A stretch of DNA of 64,000 nucleotides. Source: VFKU01 sp964620045. GTDB lineage: Bacteria > Hydrogenedentota > Hydrogenedentia > Hydrogenedentales > GCA-2746185. Position numbers and translations under genes: made by a program. Where the stretch lies: assembly GCA_964620045.1 (NCBI GenBank), contig CAZUJL010000008.1, positions 1 through 64,000 on the forward strand. The letters run 5' to 3'. This document shows positions 10,153 through 17,920 of this stretch, piece after piece. Within the stretch, counting starts at the first letter, position 1. Every line of letters starts with the position of its first letter. The notes beneath the pieces are model-generated. The model was not told the origin of the DNA and searched no databases. It was given only the letters and a program-made list of their open reading frames with translations.

Positions 10153-11360
10153 CAGGCCTCCTGCAGCGCCGCGTCCAGCGTCGCCACCACTTTATCCACT
10201 TGCGCCTTCGTGACCACGAGCGGCGGCACAAAGCGGATCACGTTCGGACCCGCCGGTCCGCAGATGATGCCCGCGGCGAGCATGCGGCCGATCGCTGGAC
10301 CGGCCGGCGTATTGAGTTCAACGCCAATCATGAGACCGAGGCCGCGCACATCAATAATGGATTTGTGCTTCGCCTTCAGCGCGCGCAGTTTGGTCTGGAA
10401 GTATTCGCCGGTTTCGGCCGCCTGCTGCGGAATGTTGTTCTCGACCATCGTGGTGATCACGGCCAATGCCGCCGCGCTCGACAGCGGATTGCCGCCGAAG
10501 GTGCTCGCATGGGAGCCGACGCTGAAGCCGCTGGTGACTTTTTCCACGCAGCCCATCGCGCCGATCGGCACGCCGTTGCCCAAGGCCTTCGCCAGCGTGA
10601 TGATGTCCGGCGTGATGCCCGCGTGTTCGTGCGCGAAAAGTTTTCCGGTGCGGCCGACGCCCGTCTGCACTTCATCAAGAATCAGCAGGATGCCCTTCGC
10701 GTCGCACAACCGCCGCGCTTCCCGCAGGTAGTTCGCCGCCGGCACGCGCACGCCGCCCTCGCCCTGCACCGGCTCCAAAAGAACAGCCCCCACATCGGGT
10801 GTGAGGGCCTGTTCGAGCGCCGGAATATTGTCGTAGGGTACGTGCTTAAAGCCTTCAATCATCGGTTCAAAGCCGGCTTGATACTTCGGCTGACCCGTCG
10901 CCTTGAGCGCCGCGAGCGTCCGGCCGTGGAAGGATTGTTCCGCGGATACGATCGTGGGCTTCGGCGTTTTCTGCTGCACCCAATACCGCCGCGCGAGTTT
11001 GATCGCCGCTTCGTTCGCTTCCGCGCCGCTGTTGCAGAAAAACCACTTGTCCGCGAACGAATTGTCGCAGAGCGCCTTGGCGAGCAGCGCCTGGGGTTCC
11101 GTGTAGTAGAGATTCGATACGTGCAGCAGCGTCGCGGCCTGCTCTTGCAGCGCCCGCGTCACCGCCGGATGACAGTGTCCGAGGCTAACGACCGCGATCC
11201 CCGCGAAAAAGTCGAGGTACTCGTGGCCGTCCGCGTCCCACAGGGTTGCGCCTTCGCCGCGCACGATGGCCAGGCTGCGCTCGCCATAAGTGTTGATGAT
11301 GTGTCCCTGCGCCAACTGCTTAATCGCTGCCGAATCCATCGTGTCCGTCTCGTGTGCCAT
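10152..11360 (-). CDS. argD: acetylornithine aminotransferase (class III, PLP-dependent)
   Basis: Converts N-acetylglutamate semialdehyde to N-acetylornithine, and may also act in lysine synthesis. 402 residues. Class III hallmarks are FCNSGAEANEAAIKLAR, SFHGRT, LLILDEVQTGVGRTGKLFAH and the PLP lysine in TLAKALGNGVPIGAM. The order IINTYGERSLAIVRGEGATL...YLDFFAGIA is typical of ArgD rather than GABA transaminase. It is the first gene of the arginine operon, which lacks argA/J, argB, argC and argR in this window. A predicted terminator of the preceding sigma-factor operon lies just upstream, so the operon probably has its own promoter there, although I cannot place one convincingly. Confidence 0.95.
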   Translation of the reverse strand: MAHETDTMDSAAIKQLAQGHIINTYGERSLAIVRGEGATLWDADGHEYLDFFAGIAVVSLGHCHPAVTRALQEQAATLLHVSNLYYTEPQALLAKALCDNSFADKWFFCNSGAEANEAAIKLARRYWVQQKTPKPTIVSAEQSFHGRTLAALKATGQPKYQAGFEPMIEGFKHVPYDNIPALEQALTPDVGAVLLEPVQGEGGVRVPAANYLREARRLCDAKGILLILDEVQTGVGRTGKLFAHEHAGITPDIITLAKALGNGVPIGAMGCVEKVTSGFSVGSHASTFGGNPLSSAAALAVITTMVENNIPQQAAETGEYFQTKLRALKAKHKSIIDVRGLGLMIGVELNTPAGPAIGRMLAAGIICGPAGPNVIRFVPPLVVTKAQVDKVVATLDAALQEA

Positions 11361-11378
11361 AAGCCCCTCGCTCCTCTG

Positions 11379-11415
11379 AAAAAAGAACGCCCCCGAAGGC
11401 GAAAACCAAAGGGGG
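11379..11415 (-). terminator. predicted intrinsic terminator between the sigma-factor operon and argD
   Basis: On the minus strand CCCCC (11415-11411) can pair with GGGGG (11394-11390) across a 16-base loop. Five bases later comes a run of six T (11384-11379). It lies after the last gene of the sigma operon and before argD. Because it is in the argD leader it could also be an attenuator. The stem is short, so confidence is moderate. Confidence 0.45.
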
Positions 11416-11458
11416 ACAACCGTTATATCAGGAAACGGGGCCTATGCGCACTATATAT

Positions 11459-11478
11459 CCCGCCCGCCGGGAGGCGGG
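11459..11478 (-). terminator. GC hairpin directly after the LTxxQ protein gene
   Basis: CCCGCC at 11459-11464 pairs with GGCGGG at 11473-11478, three bases past the stop codon of the gene ending at 11481. No T-run follows, so it may only stabilise the 3' end or act together with the hairpin at 11379-11415. Confidence 0.3.
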
Positions 11479-11480
11479 GC

Positions 11481-11948
11481 TCAGCGTTCGTCGGGGCGCT
11501 TGTCCGATCGTGACCGGGGCGGGCCAAACCGCTTGCGCATGTGCTCGAAATCGTCGTTCCATTTGGCCGCCTGCTCCGGCGTCAGCACGGCGGCGACATT
11601 TTCCTTGAGCGCATTGAATTCGGCGTCGATTTGGGGCCGGATTTCCTCGCGGAACAGCCGGTCCATGTTGTCCCGGTTCTGCTGCAAGATGGCCGTAACC
11701 TGCGTCCGCTGGTCCGTGCTCAGGTCGAGTTTGACGGACAAATCATCCACCATCCGCTCCACCATCTTCTCCGGATGCCGGAACCGCTGCGACATCATGC
11801 GGTCCATCCCGATAAACGTCCCCGCGGTGCCGACCAGTATGCCGCAGAAGAAGATGATCGCCCCCATCAAAACGGGCCTGCCGCGCTTGGGCTGCGCGGA
11901 TGGGGGAGTGTCGGCCGCATTCAAACCCATGGAGGTTTCGTCGCTCAC
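11481..11948 (-). CDS. membrane-anchored periplasmic LTxxQ/heavy-metal-resistance-like protein (CnrX/Spy/CpxP-like)
   Basis: 155 residues from a GTG at 11948 whose GTGA overlaps the stop of the preceding gene; an SD-like GGAGG lies ten bases upstream. After a short proline-rich cytoplasmic tail there is one membrane helix (VLMGAIIFFCGILVGTAGTF). A helical periplasmic domain follows with paired helices and VLTPEQAAKWNDDFEHM, an LTxxQ-type motif. Histidines and methionines (RHPEKM, FEHMRKRF) could be metal ligands. In CnrX and CpxP/Spy this fold senses metals or misfolded protein. As third gene after an ECF sigma factor and a small membrane protein, it is the likely signal sensor of the module. 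Metal binding is inference. Confidence 0.72.
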   Translation of the reverse strand: MSDETSMGLNAADTPPSAQPKRGRPVLMGAIIFFCGILVGTAGTFIGMDRMMSQRFRHPEKMVERMVDDLSVKLDLSTDQRTQVTAILQQNRDNMDRLFREEIRPQIDAEFNALKENVAAVLTPEQAAKWNDDFEHMRKRFGPPRSRSDKRPDER

Positions 11949-12208
11949 TGGAACGCCGCCTCCACGGAACTGAACAGCATGATCATGGGATCGAGCAACG
12001 CCGCCGCGGATTCGCTGGCCGGAATCGCCACACACACGACGACGAGCAATGCAAAGACGGCTTCCAGCGAATAGAGACGATTTGAGACGGGCGCCGCCTC
12101 TTGTGCGCGGATGCTCTTCATCGCGCGGCCAACCACATCCACGGCGGGCGCGGGGTTCTGTCGCGCGGAGGCAACCAACTGCTGCAGGCGCTTGTCGTCA
12201 TGCGCCAT
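11945..12208 (-). CDS. small single-pass membrane protein, candidate anti-sigma factor (CnrY-like position)
   Basis: 87 residues: a charged cytoplasmic N-terminus of about 45 residues (MAHDDKRLQQLVASARQ... SIRAQEA), one membrane helix (LEAVFALLVVVCVAIPA) and a short outer tail. I do not recognise a named family. It overlaps the sigma gene by 11 bases and the sensor gene by 4 bases, so the three products are translationally coupled. Size, topology and position match CnrY, the small anti-sigma factor that holds CnrH at the membrane. That is the best hypothesis, based on context rather than similarity. Confidence 0.6.
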   Translation of the reverse strand: MAHDDKRLQQLVASARQNPAPAVDVVGRAMKSIRAQEAAPVSNRLYSLEAVFALLVVVCVAIPASESAAALLDPMIMLFSSVEAAFQ

Positions 12209-12776
12209 GGCCGGATTCTCCCATCAGTGCATCCAGTTCCTTTTCCAGCCGATGCCGCGCACGGTGCGATCGCACGCGCACCACGGTTTCCGAGGTGCCC
12301 ATGGTCTGCGCCGCTTCGCGGGTACTCATGCCTTCGATGTAGATCAGCACGAGCAACATGCGATCCTTCGGCCGGAGACGGGCCAGCGCGGCGTGTAGCA
12401 GTTCCGCGCGTTCGTCCATCGGGCGGATACCGGGATCGCCGACCAGCGTTTCGGCATACGGCGCGATATCGACTTCGCCGCGCGCCACCTGCCGGTGCTG
12501 CCTTTTCCAGTGGTGGTAGACCACGCGCGTCGCGATGGCGCGCAGCCAGAAAAAGAACGGCGCGTCGCCGCGGTACTTCGACAGACTAAAGTAGGCATCG
12601 ACGAACGTGTCGTGCACCAATTGATCGCGCTCCGCGCGGATGCGCGAGAAGCGCCAGAGGTAATTTCCAAGGGCCGCCTGGTGCCGCGCGATGATCCGCG
12701 CAAATTGATCCTGCTCGCCGCCGAGCACGGCGCGGATATCGGCAAGGTCCTGCTGGTCCGCGGCGGATTTATCCAT
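12198..12776 (-). CDS. ECF-type RNA polymerase sigma factor
   Basis: 192 residues from the ATG at 12776. Region 2 spans about 20-90 (ARIIARHQAALGNYLW ... DQLVHDTFVDAYFSLSKY ... FFFWLRAIATRVVYHHWK). Region 4 spans about 125-185 (ARLRPKDRMLLVLIYIEG, MSTREAAQTMGTSETVVRVR), a helix-turn-helix for -35 recognition. The reading frame stays open upstream to 12950, but those codons look non-coding and conserved region 2 starts shortly after 12776. It leads a three-gene operon with a putative membrane anti-sigma factor and an LTxxQ sensor, and is divergent from the GntR-ABC operon. Its regulon is unknown. Confidence 0.9.
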   Translation of the reverse strand: MDKSAADQQDLADIRAVLGGEQDQFARIIARHQAALGNYLWRFSRIRAERDQLVHDTFVDAYFSLSKYRGDAPFFFWLRAIATRVVYHHWKRQHRQVARGEVDIAPYAETLVGDPGIRPMDERAELLHAALARLRPKDRMLLVLIYIEGMSTREAAQTMGTSETVVRVRSHRARHRLEKELDALMGESGHGA

Positions 12777-12935
12777 GCGGGTCGCAGGGAGCGCCGGAAT
12801 CGCGTTCCAGTCGAGAGATTTATTGGCCAATGCGTGCACGCACCGTACTCCACGGCGGACCCAACCCGGTGGATCCTCATAAGAAATAGTGCGTGAGCGG
12901 CGGGGGATAGTTACATTTCGCCTCCCACAACCCCC

Positions 12936-12964
12936 TTGACGAATCTCCAAAATTGTATTACAGT
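12936..12964 (+). promoter_or_regulatory. predicted sigma70 promoter of the GntR-ABC operon
   Basis: TTGACG at 12936-12941 and TACAGT at 12959-12964 with the optimal 17-base spacer, matching the consensus at 5/6 and 4/6. It lies 32 bases upstream of the GntR ATG at 12996. No equally good promoter is visible for the divergent sigma-factor operon. Confidence 0.65.
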
Positions 12965-12972
12965 TTCGATAC
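12955..12972. promoter_or_regulatory. candidate operator for the GntR (YtrA-type) regulator
   Basis: GTAT at 12955-12958 and ATAC at 12969-12972 form an inverted repeat spaced by ten bases that covers the -10 box of the operon promoter. GntR-family dimers bind inverted repeats, and YtrA-type regulators repress their own operons. The repeat is short, so this is only a candidate. Confidence 0.3.
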
Positions 12973-12995
12973 GGTAAGATTGGAAATAGCCCAAA

Positions 12996-13409
12996 ATGAT
13001 GCTTTTACTCACGGTAAACCAGTCCGACGGCGTTCCCATCTATCTGCAGCTCGTGCACCAGATTAAGGCCCTGATCGCCTCTGGACGCCTCCGCCCCGAC
13101 GACGAGCTCCCGCCCGTCCGGGTGCTCGCCCAGCAGCTCGTGCTGAACCCGAACACCATCGTGCGCGCCTACCGCGAACTCGAAGTCGCCGGGCTGGTCT
13201 ACAAACGTCGCGGCGCCGGCACCTACATCTCCGGCGGCCCGACGCCCTACACCGACGACGAATGCCGCCGCCTGCTCGCGCAGCGTGCCGACGCCTTGCT
13301 GGTCGAAGGCCGCGCGCTGGGCTACGACGACCGTCAATTGATCGAATTGCTGCGCGAACGCAGCCGAATGTTCAAGCAACGCCCATCCGAAAAGAAGGAG
13401 AGCAACTAG
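12996..13409 (+). CDS. GntR-family transcriptional regulator, YtrA subfamily
   Basis: 137 residues. The winged helix-turn-helix occupies about residues 10-80: GVPIYLQLVHQIKALIASG, then RPDDELPPVRVLAQQLVLNP and NTIVRAYRELEVAGLVYKR. Only a short C-terminal helical extension follows, with no ligand-binding FCD or UTRA domain, which defines the YtrA type. Such regulators repress linked ABC transporter genes, often responding to cell-wall-active compounds. Its stop codon shares a base with the GTG of the ATPase gene (TAGTG), confirming one operon. The predicted promoter and a GTAT-N10-ATAC repeat lie just upstream. Confidence 0.93.
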   Translation: MMLLLTVNQSDGVPIYLQLVHQIKALIASGRLRPDDELPPVRVLAQQLVLNPNTIVRAYRELEVAGLVYKRRGAGTYISGGPTPYTDDECRRLLAQRADALLVEGRALGYDDRQLIELLRERSRMFKQRPSEKKESN

Positions 13410-14332
13410 TGGACGACGCGACCCCCCAAGCGGACCACATCGTATCGGTCAAACGAGTCACGCACTTCTACGGCAAGAAGGTCGCGCTGCAGGATGTGTC
13501 GCTGCACGCGCAACGCGGCCGTGTCTTCGGCCTCGTCGGCGAAAACGGCGCCGGCAAGACGACGCTGATGAAGCACCTGCTCGGCGCGCTCGCGCCGGAT
13601 TCCGGCGAAGTCCGCGTGCTCGGCCACGACCCCACGCGCAATCCGCCCGCCGTGCTTTCGCGCATAGGGTTCCTGTCGGAAGATCGCGATTTGCCGCGCT
13701 GGATGCGTGTCGGCGAGTTGCTGCGCTATACGCAGGCCTTCTATCCCGATTGGGATCCGGCCTACGCCGAACAACTGCGGCAGCAGTTCGCGCTGCGCGC
13801 CGATGCGAAAATCCGGTCACTGTCGCGCGGCGAACTCGCCCGCGCAGGCATGCTCGTGGCGCTGGCGCACAAGCCCGAGTTGCTGCTCCTCGATGAACCA
13901 TCTTCCGGCCTCGACGCCGTTGCGCGGCGCGATATTCTCGCCGTCGTGATCCGCTCGGTAGTCGAAGACGGCCGCACCGTGGTGTTCTCGTCGCATCTGT
14001 TGGACGAAATCGAGCGCGTCGCCGACGACGTCGCCATGATCCACGAAGGCAAAGTCGCCGTGTTCGCGTCGATGGACGAAATCCGCGCGACGCACCAGCG
14101 GTACGTCGTCGCCTTCGACGAAAAGCAGTCGCAATTTCCGAAACTTCCCTTCGTGCTCGACACGGAAGGGGAGGGCAACGACTGGGCCGTCGTATGCCAC
14201 GGCGATCCGCGAACCACGCGGGACGCCCTCGAAGGCCGAGGCGCGCGCGTGCTCGAAGAAACCTCGCCCTCGCTCGATTCCATCTTCCTCGCCCGCGTCA
14301 CCGGCAAACGCAAAGCGGAGGCCGTGGCATGA
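13409..14332 (+). CDS. ABC transporter ATP-binding protein
   Basis: 307 residues from a GTG eight bases after AAGGAG. Walker A is GLVGENGAGKTTLMKHLLG. The signature is SLSRGELARAG (LSRGE in place of LSGGQ, common in ABC-2 exporters). Walker B is LLLLDEPSSGLD and the switch histidine is in VVFSSHLLDEIERV. The last 90 residues form an accessory domain of unclear function. It pairs with the following permease (ATGA overlap at 14329-14332) and is controlled by the upstream YtrA-type regulator. The substrate is unknown; such exporters often affect antibiotic tolerance or membrane homeostasis. Confidence 0.94.
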   Translation: MDDATPQADHIVSVKRVTHFYGKKVALQDVSLHAQRGRVFGLVGENGAGKTTLMKHLLGALAPDSGEVRVLGHDPTRNPPAVLSRIGFLSEDRDLPRWMRVGELLRYTQAFYPDWDPAYAEQLRQQFALRADAKIRSLSRGELARAGMLVALAHKPELLLLDEPSSGLDAVARRDILAVVIRSVVEDGRTVVFSSHLLDEIERVADDVAMIHEGKVAVFASMDEIRATHQRYVVAFDEKQSQFPKLPFVLDTEGEGNDWAVVCHGDPRTTRDALEGRGARVLEETSPSLDSIFLARVTGKRKAEAVA

Positions 14333-17300
14333 AGCCCCGCGCCAACACACAGACCCAGGTCCGCGCGTTGTTGTGGGAGGAGGCCCGCGTCGGCGGCGCC
14401 ATCGCGGGCGTGTGCACGCTTGTCGGCCTTTTGTTGCTGAGTGTCAACTACCGCGTGGAGGGCGCATGGCAGCGTGACGAATTTACAACGTACTTCGGCG
14501 CGCTTGGCCTGCCAATTATCACTGCATTCCTGCTTATTCTGAATATCGATACCTCAGGGCATCTCGTCGGCGGGTTTTCAAAACGTATCCTGCGGCTACC
14601 GGTACAAACAACGATTGCCGTCGCAGTGAGTCTCATGATGCGGACAGCAATTATGTTTGCGACATCATCTGTCTTATTGCTATTCGCAGCTTTTTTTTAC
14701 GACGACACGCCAGGCATCACCGCGGTTTGCCTGATCACACTGGGATATCTCGTCCTGCAAACGCTGGATTGGTTGCGCGGGCCGTTGCGAGGCCTATCGA
14801 GCTCTGTTGTGCTTTTGGCAATCGCCTCCACGTCCCTTTGGATTTGGCCCGACGCTCCAGTATTTGAACCGATCCGCGAACTCTTTGACGCCGTTACGCG
14901 GACGCCTGCCGTATTGCCGACGGTCCTCGTGTTTGCGCTTGTCGTTGGGCTCGCCGTCAACACTTTCGCCGTGAATGCCGATCGCATCGGCCGCCGTTAT
15001 GGTCCGCCCGAGATATGGGAGTGGCCCGGCCTGCTTTCGCCCTCGCGCCGCCGTGTCATCAACAAACGACCATTTTCTTCGCCAATGGCCGCGCAGGTCT
15101 GGTTCGAATTGCGCAGAACAAAATTTCTAATGCCACTGATCGCGCTGTTTACCTTTGCGGTGCTCTATGTAGCAGTCTGGTTCGCTGATGCGAACACGTC
15201 CATTGCGGCGCAGCAGGTCATTAGATTTTATGGATTGTTTTTTTCCGTGCTGATGGCCGCGGCGGTACAGGGCATCCAGTCCCGAGTGATTGGATTCCGT
15301 CGCCATTCGAGCATGACCGGTTACGAATATCTACAGCCGCTCACCGACGCCCAGTTCGCCTCTGCGCGCGCCATCGCCGCCGGCATTCTGCTGATTCCCA
15401 CCATTGTCGCTGCCCTCATTTTTCATTTCGGCGTCGCCGGCCAGATGTTCATCACCAAAATCATTCCGGAGGCACTGGAACGCGGAATGACCTCGCCGCG
15501 CGAAATCGTGTGGATATTGATTAGTCGCGGACTGTTTGTTGGCCTGTTTGCGTGGGCGGCATTCGCGATTGGAACCCGCCTGTTCCGAAGAATCCTCGCG
15601 GTCCTGATCGCGATTTATGTGGTGCTTGCGCTGATAGGCCTTACGTTGAAACGCTACTCTATGTTCTACCTTATCGATTTTAGTTGGCCCAATGAGCGGG
15701 ACAAGGTTGCGTCCTTACTGGTGACGCTGTTGTTGGTCGCGGCGGTCAGCTCCGCAATTCGCTTGACGCGGCGCGGGCTGCTGCCCGCGCGCACGCTGGC
15801 GAAATGGACAATCGCGTGGCTGTTGCTCGCCTGGTTGTTCCGCAGCGTGCTGCTTTCGGTGTGGGTGCCCGGTCCTGCGCCTCTGAACCAGCAACTGCTC
15901 GCCATACTGACGGCGCTGGGGACCGCGTCGCTCTTGCCGCTGGTCTACTTCGCGATTTTGTTCGACGTCAACCGTCGCCGTTCCGCGCGCAGCGCTTCCG
16001 TGGATCCATCACAACACGCAGGTGCGCCTTTCCGGCTCAGCGCGGGATTGGTTGCGGGGGCGGTACTCGCTGCGTTTGTCGTATGGCTCGGCTGGCCCGA
16101 GGCACCGGCTTTTCTGAAGTATCGGCGTAGTCACGATTACCCGGCCACGCGCGAGGAACTGGACGCGTGGTATATCACGCCACCGGCGGACCAGAACGCC
16201 GCGCCGAAATACCTTGACGTGTCTTCCAAGCTCGAATTTCGACAGCAGGTCTACAACGATCGCTACAGCCAAGTAAAACGAACGATGCTCGTCCACGGCA
16301 CGCGCCGCGAGAGGTCCATTTCCACTATCACATCGGATGACTACCTCTACGTGATTGGCACTTCTGCTCCTATGCGAACAGGACTGCTCGATCCGCGCAA
16401 GTGGAACTTGACCGAGTTTTACTGGGGCGAAGTCACTTCGAAGATTGCTCCTCAGTTGGAGGAAATCGCCAAGCAGGACACCAGCATCTCGCGATATCCC
16501 ATGGACCTGACCAAGGGATACGACACGATGATGGAGCACCTCGACCCATTGCGCGCTCTGACGCGGCAGGCGCGTCTAGATGCGATGCATTGGACCCTCG
16601 CAGGCAAGCCGGACCGTGCCGTGAGTAGCATCGTTGCCGGTCTCGCCATTTCGCGATCGCTGCAGCAGGAACCCGTAATTATTTCGCAGCTCGTCGGGTT
16701 TGCAACGATTGGAGTGAACATGGAAGCAGTCGAATTTCTCCTAAACCGATCTGTGCCGGCGGAGGCGGATCTGGCTCGCCTACAGCGCGCGGTGGAGGGT
16801 GCGGTGCCGCCGTCGTCCGAACGCTTGCTTTTCGATCGCGCCATGATCGGCGAAGGTGGCATCCAAGCCTCTATTGTCTACCTGCCCATCGTGAACGACA
16901 CCTATATGAGAGTCCCCAATGCAACTCCGAAAGTGCTGCTGCCGCTGCTGGCATTTCCCTTGGCGAGCACGCAAATGGTGTTAACCTTCGAAATGGACAA
17001 CACGCTGCGCGATGCACGACTCCCTTGGGCCGAGTTTCAACGCTCTTCGGACGCCCGCCAAACGTCGGAGTATTGGTACGCGCTCTCGTTCGCGTCGCCG
17101 CTAGTGGGCATGATCATGCCGGCGATGACACGCGCTTACGAATCCGAATGGCGCAATCGCACGATGTTAGACAACGCGCGGGTGGCTATCGCGGTCGAGC
17201 GTTATCGCCTTGCGCACAAGAAACTCCCCGACACACTGGATGTGTTGGTTCCGGACTTCCTGACGGAAGTTCCCGATGATTATTTTGCGGGCCCCGGTGT

Positions 17301-17499
17301 TCCGCTGAAATACATCGTGCGCGACACCGGCGAGTACGCGGTCTACAGCATCGGCGCCGATCAGGAAGATGACTACGGCATATACAACAAGAAGGACGGC
17401 TATCGCGCAGGCGACATCATGTTGACCGTGGCCCCCATGTCCGCGCGCACAGGGAAGCAGGTGGGTACGTACTACGACGTCACGGAATCAGATCAGTAG
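14329..17499 (+). CDS. very large ABC-2-like permease with an extra C-terminal soluble half
   Basis: 1056 residues, far longer than a normal ABC-2 permease. Residues 1 to about 620 contain roughly 15 hydrophobic segments, suggesting two permease units in one chain; the last (GLVAGAVLAAFVVWLGW) leads into about 430 soluble residues. That half has a helical region with DAMHWTLAGKPDRAVSSIVA and ends in a segment (DNARVAIAVERYRLAHKKLP ... LVPDFLTEVPDDYFAGPG ... YAVYSIGADQEDD). This ending resembles the C-terminus of type II secretion pseudopilins and related proteins common in Planctomycetes-like genomes. The start is the ATG overlapping the ATPase stop. The first 900 bases have some AT-richer codons, which may reflect only the membrane composition. 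Confidence 0.75.
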   Translation: MKPRANTQTQVRALLWEEARVGGAIAGVCTLVGLLLLSVNYRVEGAWQRDEFTTYFGALGLPIITAFLLILNIDTSGHLVGGFSKRILRLPVQTTIAVAVSLMMRTAIMFATSSVLLLFAAFFYDDTPGITAVCLITLGYLVLQTLDWLRGPLRGLSSSVVLLAIASTSLWIWPDAPVFEPIRELFDAVTRTPAVLPTVLVFALVVGLAVNTFAVNADRIGRRYGPPEIWEWPGLLSPSRRRVINKRPFSSPMAAQVWFELRRTKFLMPLIALFTFAVLYVAVWFADANTSIAAQQVIRFYGLFFSVLMAAAVQGIQSRVIGFRRHSSMTGYEYLQPLTDAQFASARAIAAGILLIPTIVAALIFHFGVAGQMFITKIIPEALERGMTSPREIVWILISRGLFVGLFAWAAFAIGTRLFRRILAVLIAIYVVLALIGLTLKRYSMFYLIDFSWPNERDKVASLLVTLLLVAAVSSAIRLTRRGLLPARTLAKWTIAWLLLAWLFRSVLLSVWVPGPAPLNQQLLAILTALGTASLLPLVYFAILFDVNRRRSARSASVDPSQHAGAPFRLSAGLVAGAVLAAFVVWLGWPEAPAFLKYRRSHDYPATREELDAWYITPPADQNAAPKYLDVSSKLEFRQQVYNDRYSQVKRTMLVHGTRRERSISTITSDDYLYVIGTSAPMRTGLLDPRKWNLTEFYWGEVTSKIAPQLEEIAKQDTSISRYPMDLTKGYDTMMEHLDPLRALTRQARLDAMHWTLAGKPDRAVSSIVAGLAISRSLQQEPVIISQLVGFATIGVNMEAVEFLLNRSVPAEADLARLQRAVEGAVPPSSERLLFDRAMIGEGGIQASIVYLPIVNDTYMRVPNATPKVLLPLLAFPLASTQMVLTFEMDNTLRDARLPWAEFQRSSDARQTSEYWYALSFASPLVGMIMPAMTRAYESEWRNRTMLDNARVAIAVERYRLAHKKLPDTLDVLVPDFLTEVPDDYFAGPGVPLKYIVRDTGEYAVYSIGADQEDDYGIYNKKDGYRAGDIMLTVAPMSARTGKQVGTYYDVTESDQ

Positions 17500-17511
17500 A
17501 AGGCTGTACGG

Positions 17512-17850
17512 CTATTTGGAGCTTTTCTCGGAGGATTTCTTCGAGCCTTCGCTCTTGGGCTTCGATTCGCTCTTGGATTCCGACTTGGTCTCGGACTTCG
17601 TTTCCGACTTGCTCTCGGATTTCGATTCGCTCTTGCTCTCGGACGATTTTCCTTCGCCGCCGCCGCTCTTGCGCTTGTAGTCCGTCTCGTAAAATCCCGT
17701 GCCCTTGAAAATAATCCCCGCGCCCGTCCCCAGCTTGCGCTTGCACGGCCCCTTGCACTTGTTGCACTTGATCCGCGGGTTCGCCGTGATCGAATGAAAC
17801 TCGTCCTGAATCTTCCCGCACTTCTGGCACTGATATGAATACGTTGGCAT
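17512..17850 (-). CDS. FmdB-family zinc-ribbon protein with an SESK-repeat tail
   Basis: 112 residues. The first 50 hold the FmdB zinc ribbon: MPTYSYQCQKCGK and KCNKCKGPCKRK, four metal-binding cysteines in two CxxC pairs, then IIFKGTGFYETDYK, the family's typical end. Members were named after a putative regulator of formamidase, but the actual role is unknown. From about residue 60 the chain is a low-complexity run of Ser-Glu-Ser-Lys units (SESKSESKSE), highly charged and probably disordered. It is convergent with the large permease gene, the stops being 13 bases apart. Confidence 0.9.
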   Translation of the reverse strand: MPTYSYQCQKCGKIQDEFHSITANPRIKCNKCKGPCKRKLGTGAGIIFKGTGFYETDYKRKSGGGEGKSSESKSESKSESKSETKSETKSESKSESKPKSEGSKKSSEKSSK

Positions 17851-17920
17851 TGCCTGTCCTGCTCCTTACGGTCGGCGCGGAATTATTCCAGTAGTCCTGC
17901 GTTCGAGTCCAAACGCGAGC

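Noticed and set aside
12777..12950. N-terminal extension of the ECF sigma factor
   Set aside because: The frame stays open, but the residues are Arg/Gly-rich without similarity to sigma factors and the ATG at 12776 lies just ahead of region 2.
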